Shown here piece by piece: positions 9,344 through 22,096 of a stretch of 64,000 bases of DNA. The position numbers were made by a program, and so were the translations under genes. The notes beneath the pieces were generated by a model, which saw only the letters and a program-made list of their open reading frames with translations, had not been told where the DNA came from and made no database searches. Position 1 is the stretch's first letter; each line of letters starts with the position of its first letter. This DNA comes from Pseudomonas putida (GTDB lineage: Bacteria; Pseudomonadota; Gammaproteobacteria; Pseudomonadales; Pseudomonadaceae), in assembly GCF_009883635.2 (NCBI RefSeq), contig NZ_CP026115.2, positions 2,604,001-2,668,000 on the forward strand. Direction: 5' to 3'.

Positions 9344-10150
9344 CGCCTTGCCGCCCAGCAGCACGGCCGCCAGCCAACCGGCGACAGCGAACATCTGCTG
9401 CAGGCGGGGCCCGGCGATTTTTGCCGCCAGTGGTCGGGCCAGCAACAGGCCGATCACCGCACCGATGGCAAAAGGTGCGCCGATCCGCCAGTGCATCACA
9501 CCGGCGAGGCTGGCGCTCACCACGCTCCCCGTGGAAACCAGCGCGATGACAGCCAGGGAAGTCGAGACGATGCTCTTCATGCGCAGGTTGGTATAGCGGT
9601 TCAAGGCGGGGATGATCACAAAACCGCCGCCGACCCCCAGCAGGCCGGAGAGCAAGCCGGACATGGCCCCGGTAAACGCAAGGGCGCGTGCGCAGGGTAA
9701 CGTCCAGCGCAAGCGCCCCTGCAATGGGTTCAACACGCAGGGCTCGATATAGCGATGAGCTTCGCTGCCTTCGCCGCGCAGGTCCTTGGCCGCCTTGCGC
9801 CAGATGCGCAGACAGGCATAGATCAGCACGGCAGCGAACACCAGCGCCAACGGTGTATTGGGCAAGCGGTGGGCCAGCATCAGGCCGAACGGTGCCGCCG
9901 CGATGCCGATCAAGGCGATGAAGAGGGCGGCGCGATAACGCACCAGCCCCTCGCGCAAGCCGAGTACCGCACCTACCGCTGCAGCAAGCCCCACGGCGAG
10001 CAGCCCGATGGGAGCAGCTTCGACCATCGACAGGCCCAGCCCGAACACCAGCAGCGGCACCGCCAGGATGCCACCGCCAGCGCCGGTCAACGCCAGCACT
10101 GCACCGATGATCGCGCCCAGGCCAGCGCCCAGCAGTTGATGTTCGATCAC
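9332..10150 (-). CDS. Sulfite/sulfur exporter, TauE/SafE (TSUP) family
   Basis: Multi-pass inner-membrane protein of 272 aa of the TSUP family. It has the family glycine-rich repeats in both halves: GAIIGAVLALTGAGGGILAVPLLVFG near the N-terminus and GAMSGLLSGLLGVGGGFVIIPAL in the middle. The GTG start at 10150 overlaps the TGA of the upstream sulfide:quinone oxidoreductase gene (GTGA), so the two are translationally coupled. The context (SQR and persulfide dioxygenase) suggests export of sulfite or another sulfur oxidation product. Substrate is inferred from the family and neighbours. Confidence 0.88.
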   Translation of the reverse strand: MIEHQLLGAGLGAIIGAVLALTGAGGGILAVPLLVFGLGLSMVEAAPIGLLAVGLAAAVGAVLGLREGLVRYRAALFIALIGIAAAPFGLMLAHRLPNTPLALVFAAVLIYACLRIWRKAAKDLRGEGSEAHRYIEPCVLNPLQGRLRWTLPCARALAFTGAMSGLLSGLLGVGGGFVIIPALNRYTNLRMKSIVSTSLAVIALVSTGSVVSASLAGVMHWRIGAPFAIGAVIGLLLARPLAAKIAGPRLQQMFAVAGWLAAVLLGGKALFG

Positions 10151-11403
10151 TGCGCGGCCTCGGCGTCCAGCGGTTGTGGGCGCGCCAGCCACTCACGGCC
10201 TTTGAGCATCCCCTGCCAGTACAACGGCGGCAGCACCCGTGCCTTGAGCAGCCAGGCCAGGCGGGTCGGCTGGCGCCCATCGAGCAGCCAGCGAGGAAAG
10301 CTCGGTGCGACCTTGCCGCCATAGGTGAACTCGGCCAGGACGATCTTGCCGCGCTCGACGGTCAGTGGGCAGGAGCCATAGCCGTCGTATTGGGCCAGGG
10401 TTGGGAGGCGGCCCAGCGCGACCAGCACATTATTGGCTACCACTGGCGCCTGCTTGCGCGCAGCCGCAGCAGTCTTGGCATTGCTGGTGTTGGCCACATC
10501 GCCCAGCGCGTGGACGTTGCCGAACTGCCGGTGGCGCAAGGTATGCGGATCGACGTCGACCCAGCCGGCGGCATCGGCCAAGGGGCTCTGGCGGATGAAG
10601 TCCGGAGCAACCTGCGGCGGCACCACGTGCAGAATGTCGAAGGCTTCAGTACGAGTTTCACTGCTGCCGTCGGGCAGCGTACGAACGAAGGTGGCACGCT
10701 GGTTGGGCCCATCCACGGCCACTAGGCGATGGCTGTAATTGAGGTTCACACCGTACTTGTCGATGTAGGCCATCAAGGCTGGCACATAGTCGGGAACGCC
10801 GAACAGCACGGCACCAGCATTGAAGAAACTGGCTTTTACGTCGCCCAGCCGACCACTGCGCAGCCAATGGTCACAGGACAGGTACAGTGCCTTTTGCGGC
10901 GCACCAGCGCACTTGATCGGCATCGGCGGCTGGGTGAACAGGGCACGCCCTTGCTTGAGCGATTGCACCAACTCCCAAGTGTAAGGTGCCAGGTCGTAGC
11001 GGTAGTTGGAGGTTACACCGTTGCGACCTAGGGTTTCGCTGAGCCCGTCGATTGCGTCCCAGTCGAGCTTGAGACCGGGGCAGACCACCAGCTGTTCATA
11101 ACTGATGGCGCGGCCTCCCTCCAGGGTCACCAACTGGGCAGACGGGTCGAAGCCCTGGACGCGCGCCTTGATCCAGCGCACGCCGCGCGGGATGGCCGAG
11201 GCCATGGTGCGGGCGGTGCTCGGCGCACTGAAGACGCCGGCGCCGACCATGGTCCAGCCTGGCTGGTAGTAGTGCACGTCGGCAGGGTCGATCAGGGCGA
11301 TGTCCAGTGACGGGTCACGGGCGATCAGGCTTGAGGCAGTGGCGATACCGGCGGCACCGGCACCGACGATGACCACCTTGTGGTGGTCGGCATTGGCAGG
11401 CAT
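10147..11403 (-). CDS. sqr: Sulfide:quinone oxidoreductase (type II-like)
   Basis: Membrane-associated flavoprotein (418 aa) that oxidises H2S to sulfane sulfur and passes electrons to quinone. It shows the FAD Rossmann motif VVIVGAGAAGIATASSL near the N-terminus and the diagnostic PIKCAGAPQKALYLSCDHWL segment, matching the redox-cysteine region of SQRs related to the mitochondrial enzyme. A C-terminal hydrophobic, positively charged tail fits membrane attachment. The start is the ATG at 11403 with AGGA about 9 nt upstream. It lies between the persulfide dioxygenase and the exporter in one minus-strand operon. Generic annotations would call it an NAD(P)/FAD oxidoreductase; SQR is favoured by the motif and neighbours. 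Confidence 0.87.
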   Translation of the reverse strand: MPANADHHKVVIVGAGAAGIATASSLIARDPSLDIALIDPADVHYYQPGWTMVGAGVFSAPSTARTMASAIPRGVRWIKARVQGFDPSAQLVTLEGGRAISYEQLVVCPGLKLDWDAIDGLSETLGRNGVTSNYRYDLAPYTWELVQSLKQGRALFTQPPMPIKCAGAPQKALYLSCDHWLRSGRLGDVKASFFNAGAVLFGVPDYVPALMAYIDKYGVNLNYSHRLVAVDGPNQRATFVRTLPDGSSETRTEAFDILHVVPPQVAPDFIRQSPLADAAGWVDVDPHTLRHRQFGNVHALGDVANTSNAKTAAAARKQAPVVANNVLVALGRLPTLAQYDGYGSCPLTVERGKIVLAEFTYGGKVAPSFPRWLLDGRQPTRLAWLLKARVLPPLYWQGMLKGREWLARPQPLDAEAAQ

Positions 11404-11443
11404 GGCAGTCAATCCTGGAATTTCTGGTAATGGGGCAGGGCAG

Positions 11444-12328
11444 TCAAAGCTTGTTCAGCGGGATCTTCAGGTAGCTCACGCCGTTTTCCTCAGGCTCCGG
11501 GAGCTGGCCGCTGCGCATGTTCACCTGCACCGATGGCAGGATCAGCACGGGCATGTCGAGGGTCTTGTCACGGGCTTCGCGCATGGTCACGAAGCTGTCC
11601 TCGTCGATACCCTGGTGGATGTGGATATTGCTGGCGCGCTGCTCGGCCACCGTGGTGACGTACTGCATCTCGCGCCCGCCTGGCAGGTAGTCGTGGCACA
11701 TGAACAACTGGGTCTGGTCGGGGAATGCCAGCAACCGGCGGATCGAGCGGTACAGCGTCCGGGCATCGGCGCCAGGGAAGTCGCAGCGGGCGGTGCCGTA
11801 GTCAGGCATGAACAGGGTATCGCCGACGAACACCGCAGTTTCGCCAGCGTCCACGACCATGTAACTGATGCATGCCGGCGTGTGCCCAGGGGTATGCAGC
11901 GCACGGGCATACAGGTTGCCGATGCGGAAACCTTCTTCATCTTCGAACAGCACATCGAACTGGCTGCCATCGCGGGCGAAGCCAGGCTCCGCATTGAACA
12001 GCGTGCCGAAGACTTTCTGCACCTGAGTAATGTGCGCACCGATGGCGGTATGGCCGCCGAGCTTGCCCTTCAGATAAGCCGCCGCCGAGAGGTGGTCGGC
12101 GTGCACATGGGTTTCCAGAACCCACTGCACCTTGGCATTCAGTTCAGCCACGCGCTCGATCAGGCGATCCGCCGAAGCAGTGCAGGTGCGCCCGGACTTG
12201 GGGTCGTAGTCCAGCACGCTGTCGATCAGCGCGCACTGAAGGGTTTCACGATCCATCACCAGGTAGCTGATGGTCGAGGTCGCCTTGTCATAGAAGGCGT
12301 CCACGTGAAGGTTGTTGCCGATGATCAT
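11444..12328 (-). CDS. pdo: Persulfide dioxygenase, metallo-beta-lactamase fold
   Basis: Mononuclear-iron enzyme (294 aa) that oxidises glutathione persulfide to sulfite. The metal-binding motif THVHADHLSAAAYL (HxHxDH) is near residue 95; further His/Asp ligands are in HTPGHTPACISYMV, VFVGDTLFMPDYG and MCHDY. It closely resembles the class with the N-terminal FYDKATSTISYLVMD region. The start at 12328 has GGAGA 6-7 nt upstream. The gene is first in the pdo-sqr-exporter operon and is divergent from the sigma-54 activator. A general MBL-fold hydrolase is the fallback call. Confidence 0.85.
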   Translation of the reverse strand: MIIGNNLHVDAFYDKATSTISYLVMDRETLQCALIDSVLDYDPKSGRTCTASADRLIERVAELNAKVQWVLETHVHADHLSAAAYLKGKLGGHTAIGAHITQVQKVFGTLFNAEPGFARDGSQFDVLFEDEEGFRIGNLYARALHTPGHTPACISYMVVDAGETAVFVGDTLFMPDYGTARCDFPGADARTLYRSIRRLLAFPDQTQLFMCHDYLPGGREMQYVTTVAEQRASNIHIHQGIDEDSFVTMREARDKTLDMPVLILPSVQVNMRSGQLPEPEENGVSYLKIPLNKL

Positions 12329-12386
12329 CACGTTCTCCAAATTATCTGCCTCGCCTTGTACAGGCGTAGGCAGTGGATGGAGATTT

Positions 12387-12403
12387 ATCAAGATGCATGC
12401 CAG
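12387..12403 (-). promoter_or_regulatory. Candidate sigma-54 promoter for pdo-sqr operon
   Basis: On the minus strand CTGGCATGCATCTTGAT fits the -24/-12 pattern (TGGCAC-N5-TTGC) with correct GG spacing but GA in place of GC at -12. It lies about 60 nt upstream of the pdo start and next to a gene for a sigma-54 activator. Not experimentally supported here. Confidence 0.5.
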
Positions 12404-12473
12404 GCATTTTCAGACGCCATGACCAGTAAAACCGGCGCCCAATTTATGAAAATGCCGAAAGTGGCAGCGCTAA

Positions 12474-12489
12474 TGGCAGTCGACTGTCA
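12474..12489. promoter_or_regulatory. Candidate activator-binding palindrome
   Basis: TGGCAGTCGACTGTCA is a near-perfect 16-bp inverted repeat located about 80 bp upstream of the candidate sigma-54 promoter, a typical distance for an upstream activating site. It sits among four copies of TGGCAG at 12462-12510. Binding by the neighbouring FisR-like protein is inference. Confidence 0.45.
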
Positions 12490-12550
12490 GCCAATGGCAG
12501 TGTTTGGCAGTCCTTGTTACCCTGCGCCAGGTTATCCAATCGGTGCCGTC

Positions 12551-13840
12551 ATGCCTGAATCTCATCCACTCATCCTAGCTCTGGTTTCCTACCTGGAGCA
12601 CGATGCCCTGCCTACCATCGTGCTGGACACCGACTACAACATCCTCGCGGCCAACGCGGCTTATCGGCGGCAGTTCGGTCGAGACAAGCAGGCTCCTCTG
12701 GGTGAGAAGTGCCATCGTGTATCACATCATTACGCCGTCCCCTGTGACCAGGCCGGCGAGCACTGCCCGATGCGCAAGGCGTGGGACAGCAAAGTGCCGG
12801 AGCGTGTGCTGCACATTCATCACACACCGCGAGGCCCTGAGCATGTGGATGTGGAGCTGCGGCCGATCCTCGATGAGCAGGGCAGGGTGGTGGCCTTCGT
12901 CGAGCGCCTTACCAGCATCACCCTGGCCTCTGCACAACCTCAGGAACAAGGGCTGGTCGGGCGAGCACCTGCCTTCAAGACTGCGTTGGCCAGCCTTCAA
13001 CGTGCGGCACCCGCACAGATTCCTGTACTGCTCCAGGGCGAATCGGGTACGGGCAAGGAGCTTTTCGCCCGCGCTATTCACATCGGTAGCCCACGGGCCG
13101 ATGGGCCACTTGTCGTCGTTGACTGCACCGGCCTGACCGAATCGCTGTTCGAGAGCGAACTGTTCGGCTACGAGAAAGGCGCTTTCACGGGCGCCCACCA
13201 ACGCAAGATCGGCTTGGCTGAAGCTGCCCATGGCGGTACGTTGTTCCTTGACGAAATCGGCGAGGTGCCATTGGCGATGCAGGTCAAGCTGCTGCGCCTG
13301 ATAGAGTGCGGGAGCTTCCGCCCGGTGGGCAGCCTGCGCACCGTGCATTCGGATTTCCGCCTGGTTTCGGCAACCCATAAACCATTGAAGAAGATGGTGG
13401 CAGAGGGTACCTTCCGTGAAGATCTGTATTACCGCATCAGTGGTTTCCCGATACGCCTGCCGGCTTTGCGCGAGCGTGTGGAAGATTTGCCATTGCTAGC
13501 CGAGAGCCTACTTCAGCGCATGGCAGGCAAGCCGACACCCAGTCTGACCGAGGAAGCGCTGAAGCAACTCACGCTGCATGCGTTCCCCGGGAACATTCGC
13601 GAGTTGCGCAACATCCTGGAAAGGGCTCGGCTGTTTGCCGATGACGGGCTGATCCGGCCTGAGCATCTGCCGGAAGAGCTTGGGCCACAACAGGCATTTG
13701 GCATGAGCAGAGGACGAAACGACTTGGGTGATCTCGCGCAAGCGCTGGAGCAGTTCCAAGGATCACGCAGCGAGCTGGCCCGTCACCTTGGCCTGAGTGA
13801 GCGAACCTTGTATCGCCGCTTGAAAGCGCTGGGTTTGTAG
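12551..13840 (+). CDS. fisR: Sigma-54-dependent activator, FisR-like sulfane-sulfur sensor
   Basis: Transcription activator of 429 aa that probably senses reactive sulfane sulfur and switches on the divergent pdo-sqr operon. Residues 1-125 form a PAS-like sensor domain with three cysteines at 54, 65 and 72; their spacing (11 and 7) equals that of the sensing cysteines C53, C64 and C71 described for FisR of Cupriavidus. The AAA+ domain has Walker A GESGTGKE at 163-170, the sigma-54-contacting GAFTGA at 210-215 and Walker [13 protein letters not shown]. The C-terminal Fis-type helix-turn-helix reads [20 protein letters not shown]. The start at 12551 begins at the sensor domain; the open frame extends further upstream without a recognised domain. 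Confidence 0.85.
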   Translation: MPESHPLILALVSYLEHDALPTIVLDTDYNILAANAAYRRQFGRDKQAPLGEKCHRVSHHYAVPCDQAGEHCPMRKAWDSKVPERVLHIHHTPRGPEHVDVELRPILDEQGRVVAFVERLTSITLASAQPQEQGLVGRAPAFKTALASLQRAAPAQIPVLLQGESGTGKELFARAIHIGSPRADGPLVVVDCTGLTESLFESELFGYEKGAFTGAHQRKIGLAEAAHGGTLFLDEIGEVPLAMQVKLLRLIECGSFRPVGSLRTVHSDFRLVSATHKPLKKMVAEGTFREDLYYRISGFPIRLPALRERVEDLPLLAESLLQRMAGKPTPSLTEEALKQLTLHAFPGNIRELRNILERARLFADDGLIRPEHLPEELGPQQAFGMSRGRNDLGDLAQALEQFQGSRSELARHLGLSERTLYRRLKALGL

Positions 13841-13966
13841 TCCGCCGACTTTACCTGACCTTTACCTCTGCCCTTACATTATGTGGAAAAGTTTGTGGTC
13901 TGATCAGTTAACCGCACCGGGCAGCCCGTATTACCTGCCGGGCGTTAACAGGCAGAGGATCCGCAA

Positions 13967-14371
13967 ATGAAGAAAGCCATAACCGTACTCTGCGCCGCGC
14001 TTGTGCTCAGCGCACCCCTGGCCAGTTTTGCTCAACCGGGCCCGGATCACTATGACGGTGGTCCATCCCATCAGGGCAACCCGCCACATGGTCAACCCGA
14101 GCGCTATGACCGCCATGACAATGGTCGCTACCCGGCCTACCACAACCCAAACTTCCGTCCTGAAGCGGGCATGCCGATGCCTCATCAGCAGTGGCATCGA
14201 GGCTATGTCGTGGAACCGCGTTACCGCACCGACCGCTACTGGGTGACCGACTGGCGCGCGCGTCATCTGTACGCACCACCACGCGATCACCGCTGGTTGT
14301 ACGTAAACGGTGACTACGTGCTGGTGGCGATTGCAACTGGCGTGGTCGTCAGCGTCCTCTCCGGTTATTGA
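13967..14371 (+). CDS. RcnB-family periplasmic protein
   Basis: Small exported protein (134 aa) with a clear Sec signal peptide (MKKAITVLCAALVLSAPLASFA). The C-terminal part (HLYAPPRDHRWLYVNGDYVLVAIATGVVVSVL) matches the RcnB family, linked in enterobacteria to nickel/cobalt homeostasis. The middle is rich in His, Tyr and Pro. AGAGGAT upstream of the ATG is a good ribosome binding site. Its role in Pseudomonas is not known; a metal or envelope stress function is inference from the family. Confidence 0.8.
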   Translation: MKKAITVLCAALVLSAPLASFAQPGPDHYDGGPSHQGNPPHGQPERYDRHDNGRYPAYHNPNFRPEAGMPMPHQQWHRGYVVEPRYRTDRYWVTDWRARHLYAPPRDHRWLYVNGDYVLVAIATGVVVSVLSGY

Positions 14372-14383
14372 TTCCGACAGCCA

Positions 14384-14415
14384 CAAAAAAGCCCGCGTCA
14401 GCGGGCTTTCTTGTT
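14384..14415. terminator. Bidirectional terminator between rcnB-like gene and gyrB
   Basis: The stem AAGCCCGC / GCGGGCTT with a TCA-containing loop has an A run on the left and a T-rich run on the right. It fits termination of the RcnB-like gene and of the convergent gyrB transcript. Confidence 0.8.
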
Positions 14416-14453
14416 TCTGCCGAACTCAAAGCTCAGGGTTCTCAGAAAGGATG

Positions 14454-14469
14454 GGTTCCACGTGGAACA
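14454..14469. other. parS: parS site (one mismatch)
   Basis: GGTTCCACGTGGAACA differs from the perfect Pseudomonas parS palindrome TGTTCCACGTGGAACA only at the first base. It lies just downstream of the gyrB stop, about 6.5 kb from oriC. ParB, encoded in this window, is expected to bind here and spread. Confidence 0.8.
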
Positions 14470-14492
14470 TAGTGTGTTGCTGCCGAGGGCGA

Positions 14493-18021
<3,529 letters not shown>

Positions 18022-18036
18022 TTCGCCTGCTACAGA

Positions 18037-19140
18037 TTACAGGCGCATCGGCATGACAACGTAGGAAGAATCGTCATTGCCAGCCTCCTGCAGCAGGGCA
18101 CTGCTATTGGAGTCAGACAAAATCAGACGAACTTGCTCGGTAGTCATAACGCCCAACACGTCCAGCAGGTAGCTGACGTTGAAGCCGATCTCCAGCGAGC
18201 TACCTTCGTAGTCCACGCTGATCTCTTCTTCTGCTTCTTCCTGCTCAGGGTTGTTGGCCTGGATTTTCAATTGGCCGGCGGCCAGCTGCAGGCGAATACC
18301 GCGGTATTTCTCGTTGGAAAGAATTGCGGTACGGCTGAACGCTTCACGCAGCGCCTGGCGATCACCGACTACCAGCTTGTCACCACCTTTTGGCAGTACG
18401 CGTTCGTAGTCCGGGAACTTGCCGTCGACCAGTTTCGAGGTGAAGGTGAATTCACCGGTGGTCGCTCGAATGTGGTGCTGACCGAGAACGATGCTGACCA
18501 TGCCTTCCGGATCGGTGAGCAGGCGCGCCAGCTCAAGAATACCTTTACGTGGAACGATGACCTGATGGCGATCATCCTGCTCGATCGGTGCGCTCATCGA
18601 GCACAGCGCCAAGCGGTGACCATCGGTAGAAACCGCACGCAGGGTGTTGCGCGACACTTCCAGCAGCATACCGTTGAGGTAGTAACGCACGTCCTGCTGG
18701 GCCATGGCGAAGCTGGTGCGCTCGATCAGGCGGCGCAGTTTGCTCTGCTCCAGGTTGCAGGTCAGCGAACCCGGGCCTTCTTCAACCGTAGGGAAATCGT
18801 TGGCAGGCAGTGTCGACAAGGTGAAGCGACTACGGCCGGCTTTGACCAGGAGCTTCTGCTCATCGACCTTGATATCGATCAGAACGTCGTTTGGCAGGCT
18901 CTTGCAGATGTCCATCAGCTTGCGCGCCGGGACAGTGATCTCGCCTGGCTCGGCCGGCTCTTCCAGTTGCACGCGGCCAACCAGTTCGACTTCCAGGTCG
19001 GTACCGGTCAACGACAGCTGCTGGCCTTGCACGACCAGCAGGACGTTGGACAGCACCGGCAAGGTCTGGCGGCGCTCGACGACACCGGCGACCAGTTGCA
19101 GGGGTTTCAACAGGGCTTCGCGTTGAATGGTGAAATGCAT
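18037..19140 (-). CDS. dnaN: DNA polymerase III beta sliding clamp
   Basis: Ring-shaped processivity clamp (367 aa) that holds DNA polymerase III on DNA. The N-terminus MHFTIQREALLKPLQLVAGVVERRQTLPVLSN and the C-terminal SDSNSSALLQEAGNDDSSYVVMPMRL are canonical. It is 40 nt downstream of dnaA and 15 nt upstream of recF, in the dnaA operon. Length and sequence are normal. Confidence 0.98.
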   Translation of the reverse strand: MHFTIQREALLKPLQLVAGVVERRQTLPVLSNVLLVVQGQQLSLTGTDLEVELVGRVQLEEPAEPGEITVPARKLMDICKSLPNDVLIDIKVDEQKLLVKAGRSRFTLSTLPANDFPTVEEGPGSLTCNLEQSKLRRLIERTSFAMAQQDVRYYLNGMLLEVSRNTLRAVSTDGHRLALCSMSAPIEQDDRHQVIVPRKGILELARLLTDPEGMVSIVLGQHHIRATTGEFTFTSKLVDGKFPDYERVLPKGGDKLVVGDRQALREAFSRTAILSNEKYRGIRLQLAAGQLKIQANNPEQEEAEEEISVDYEGSSLEIGFNVSYLLDVLGVMTTEQVRLILSDSNSSALLQEAGNDDSSYVVMPMRL

Positions 19141-19180
19141 GGTCTAGTCCCTTGCCTTCAAATAGCTGCGCTGGCGACCA

Positions 19181-20719
19181 TCACGTCGTCAGCGTCCGCA
19201 GCAGGTTCTTGTAGTCCTCGCGGATGTCCGCGTCGGATTCCTTCAATTCGTTGATCTTGCGGCAGGCGTGCAGCACGGTGGTGTGGTCGCGGCCGCCAAA
19301 CATGTCACCGATTTCCGGCAGACTGTGGTTGGTCAGTTCCTTCGACAGTGCCATGGCTACCTGACGCGGGCGCGCAACGGAGCGCGAACGGCGTTTGGAC
19401 AACAGATCGGCGATCTTGATCTTGTAGTATTCAGCCACCGTGCGCTGGATGTTATCCACACTCACCAGCTTGTCCTGAAGCGCCAGCAGGTCCTTCAACG
19501 ACTCGCGAATCAGCTCGATGGTTATGTCACGGCCCATGAAGTGCGAGTGAGCGATCACCCGCTTCAGGGCGCCTTCGAGTTCACGTACGTTGGAGCGAAT
19601 ACGCTGGGCGATGAAGAACGCAGCATCATGCGGCAGCTCGACCTTGGCCTGGTCGGCCTTCTTCATCAGGATCGCCACGCGGGTTTCCAGTTCCGGCGGC
19701 TCGACAGCCACCGTCAGGCCCCAGCCGAAGCGCGACTTCAGGCGCTCTTCCAGGCCTTCGATTTCCTTCGGATAGCGGTCACTGGTGAGAATCACCTGCT
19801 GGCCGCCCTCGAGCAAGGCGTTGAAGGTGTGGAAGAACTCTTCCTGGGAACGCTCTTTACGGGCAAAGAACTGGATGTCGTCGATCAGCAGCGCATCGAC
19901 CGAGCGGTAGAAGCGCTTGAATTCGTTGATTGCGTTGAGCTGCAGCGCCTTGACCATGTCCGCGACGAAGCGCTCGGAATGCAGGTACACGACCTTGGCA
20001 TTCGGATTCTTCTTCAGCAGGTGGTTACCTACAGCATGCATCAGGTGGGTCTTACCCAGGCCCACACCACCATAAAGGAACAGTGGGTTGTAACCATGCT
20101 TGGGGTTGTCGGCGACCTGCCAGGCCGCAGCGCGGGCCAGCTGGTTCGACTTACCTTCGACAAAGGTCTCGAAGGTAAAGGTGCGGTTCAGATAGCTGGT
20201 GTGCTTGAGCGCGCCTTCCACCTGAACCGTGCGCTGCTCGGTACGGCTGCCAGCAACAGGCGCCGAAGTGCTGTCGCCCATGCCATCGAAGCTGTCACGC
20301 GATGCCGACTCAGCGGCTTCATTCACCTGCACCGGTTCGGCAACTGGCGCTTGAACCGGCTCGGCAACGGCAGCGGCCGCAGGCGCGGCGGCCTGTTGGG
20401 TCTGGCTGTGCGCAAGCGAAGCCGCAACTGCAGCACTGACGGGGGCATTGGGTGCAGCACGTGGAGCAGAGCTGCGGCGGCTGCCTATTAACAAGGAAAG
20501 GGCTGGCGCCATGCCGCTGCCGTTTTCACCCAACAGTTCGAGCAGACGGCCAAGGTACTTTTCATTCACCCAATCGAGCACGAAACGGTTAGGCGCATAG
20601 ACGCGCAACTCGTCGCCTTCGGCTTCGACCTGTAGCGGACGGATCCAGGTGTTGAATTGCTGGGCAGGCAGTTCATCGCGCAGAAGCTCCACGCACTGCT
20701 GCCAAAGTTCCACTGACAC
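19181..20719 (-). CDS. dnaA: Chromosomal replication initiator protein DnaA
   Basis: AAA+ initiator (512 aa) that binds DnaA boxes and opens oriC. Domain I covers about residues 1-85 ([25 protein letters not shown]), a low-complexity Ala/Pro/Gln linker follows, then the AAA+ domain with Walker [11 protein letters not shown] and Walker [11 protein letters not shown], and domain IV with the DNA-binding segment [19 protein letters not shown]. The start is the GTG at 20719 (GTG TCA GTG GAA), with AGGGGAT just upstream; a longer open frame upstream is not homologous. The adjacent DnaA boxes suggest autoregulation. Confidence 0.98.
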   Translation of the reverse strand: MSVELWQQCVELLRDELPAQQFNTWIRPLQVEAEGDELRVYAPNRFVLDWVNEKYLGRLLELLGENGSGMAPALSLLIGSRRSSAPRAAPNAPVSAAVAASLAHSQTQQAAAPAAAAVAEPVQAPVAEPVQVNEAAESASRDSFDGMGDSTSAPVAGSRTEQRTVQVEGALKHTSYLNRTFTFETFVEGKSNQLARAAAWQVADNPKHGYNPLFLYGGVGLGKTHLMHAVGNHLLKKNPNAKVVYLHSERFVADMVKALQLNAINEFKRFYRSVDALLIDDIQFFARKERSQEEFFHTFNALLEGGQQVILTSDRYPKEIEGLEERLKSRFGWGLTVAVEPPELETRVAILMKKADQAKVELPHDAAFFIAQRIRSNVRELEGALKRVIAHSHFMGRDITIELIRESLKDLLALQDKLVSVDNIQRTVAEYYKIKIADLLSKRRSRSVARPRQVAMALSKELTNHSLPEIGDMFGGRDHTTVLHACRKINELKESDADIREDYKNLLRTLTT

Positions 20720-21213
20720 GGATATCCCCTGAGTTGAAAGCCGGATGAGGCAAAAACAAACCGCCATTGTACCGGTCGAGCGATCAGTTATCCACATGTG
20801 GAAACATTCAGAGCCATGACAAAACAGCCATTTAGCGGCAAAAACGTCTTCCAACCTCTGTGAATAAACCCTGTGGATAAGCGACCTTGAGGTCTATGCA
20901 CAACCCCGGGGTTAGCCCTGTTGATAACTCGCCTGTGGATAACGACCCTTTCTATCCACAGCCTTTCCGCACGTCCAACACAAGCGCAGCACCTGTTACC
21001 GACAAGGTTTCAAATCTCTGTACATCGCGTAATGCATGGGCTGCATCATGTTATCCACAGAAGGTTATCCACTTAAGATTTATAAGTTCTTCAGAAAAGC
21101 TTTTTATATCTCTCTTCTTTTTTTTTCGTTTTGTCGTCCGTCTGCCTGGCTGATCAACCCTCCCTGGCATCCAGCAGTCAGGGCGCCTTCTATAAGGAAA
21201 GGCTGGTTGGAAA
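20720..21213. other. oriC: Chromosomal replication origin (oriC), dnaA-rpmH intergenic region
   Basis: The intergenic region holds four perfect DnaA boxes (TTATCCACA or its complement) at 20788-20796, 20872-20880, 20934-20942 and 21051-21059. One-mismatch boxes lie at 20859-20867, 20919-20927, 20952-20960 and 21065-21073. A strongly AT-rich stretch at about 21074-21135, including a long T run, is the likely unwinding element. Genes on each side run away from it, and dnaA and rpmH flank it, as in the origin described for P. putida and P. aeruginosa. Confidence 0.9.
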
Positions 21214-21242
21214 TTGACCTATGGGCTTGCTTTCTCTAGAAT
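21214..21242 (+). promoter_or_regulatory. Sigma-70 promoter for rpmH-rnpA
   Basis: TTGACC at 21214-21219 and TAGAAT at 21237-21242 are separated by 17 nt, close to the sigma-70 consensus, and lie about 60 nt before the rpmH start. Confidence 0.7.
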
Positions 21243-21303
21243 CGCCGATCTCTTAAAAAGGGGGCCATTCCGGCCCGTAGTCGACAAACCAGGTAACAAC
21301 GCC

Positions 21304-21438
21304 ATGAAACGTACTTTCCAACCAAGCACCATCAAGCGCGCTCGCACCCACGGCTTCCGTGCCCGTATGGCTACCAAGAACGGCCGCGCTGTTCTGTCGC
21401 GTCGTCGTGCCAAAGGCCGTAAGCGTCTGGCCATTTGA
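21304..21438 (+). CDS. rpmH: 50S ribosomal protein L34
   Basis: Ribosomal protein of 44 aa with the canonical sequence start [19 protein letters not shown], extremely rich in Arg and Lys. It is the first gene of the rpmH-rnpA-yidD-yidC cluster and lies directly beside oriC. Confidence 0.98.
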   Translation: MKRTFQPSTIKRARTHGFRARMATKNGRAVLSRRRAKGRKRLAI

Positions 21439-21451
21439 TTTTTCGGCACAG

Positions 21452-21856
21452 GTGGTGAGTCAGGACTTCAGTCGGGAAAAGCGACTGCTTACACCCCGGC
21501 ACTTCAAAGCGGTCTTCGACTCCCCAACCGGCAAGGTTCCAGGGAAAAACCTGCTGATCCTTGCTCGCGAGAACGGCCTGGATCACCCGCGCCTCGGCCT
21601 GGTGATCGGCAAGAAGAGCGTCAAGCTCGCCGTTCAACGCAACCGCCTCAAGCGCTTGATGCGCGATTCCTTCCGGCTCAACCAGCAATTGCTGGGTGGC
21701 CTGGATATAGTGATCGTCGCGCGCAAGGGATTGGGTGAGATAGAAAACCCGGAATTGCACCAACATTTTGGCAAGCTCTGGAAACGCCTGGCGCGCAGCC
21801 GGCCAACTCCAGCGGCAAACGCCGATTCCGCAGGGGTAGACAGTCAAAATGCGTAA
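21452..21856 (+). CDS. rnpA: Ribonuclease P protein component
   Basis: Basic protein subunit (134 aa) of RNase P, which processes tRNA 5' ends with the RnpB RNA. The RNR motif region [21 protein letters not shown] is present. The start is uncertain: two adjacent GTG codons (21452 and 21455) fit the expected [19 protein letters not shown]-terminus, and the first is chosen. The longer open frame starting inside rpmH is unlikely. The 3' end overlaps yidD by 8 nt. Confidence 0.93.
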   Translation: MVSQDFSREKRLLTPRHFKAVFDSPTGKVPGKNLLILARENGLDHPRLGLVIGKKSVKLAVQRNRLKRLMRDSFRLNQQLLGGLDIVIVARKGLGEIENPELHQHFGKLWKRLARSRPTPAANADSAGVDSQNA

Positions 21857-22094
21857 ACTGGCCCTCGTTCCGATCCAGTTTTACCGTTACGCCATCAGTC
21901 CCCTGATGGCCAACCACTGTCGTTTCTACCCCAGTTGCTCCTGTTACGCTCTTGAAGCCATTGAGAACCATGGTCTCTTGCGTGGCGGGTGGCTAGCCGT
22001 TCGTCGCCTGGGGCGTTGTCATCCGTGGAACGACGGCGGTTTCGATCCCGTTCCCCCCGCTCCTTCCTCCCGAACTTCTTCGATAGCCGAGTAA
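21849..22094 (+). CDS. yidD: Membrane protein insertion efficiency factor YidD
   Basis: Small membrane-associated protein (81 aa) with the conserved cysteine-rich core [19 protein letters not shown] and [14 protein letters not shown]. It sits between rnpA and yidC, its standard position, and helps YidC-dependent insertion. Overlaps rnpA by 8 nt. Confidence 0.95.
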   Translation: MRKLALVPIQFYRYAISPLMANHCRFYPSCSCYALEAIENHGLLRGGWLAVRRLGRCHPWNDGGFDPVPPAPSSRTSSIAE

Positions 22095-22096
22095 TC

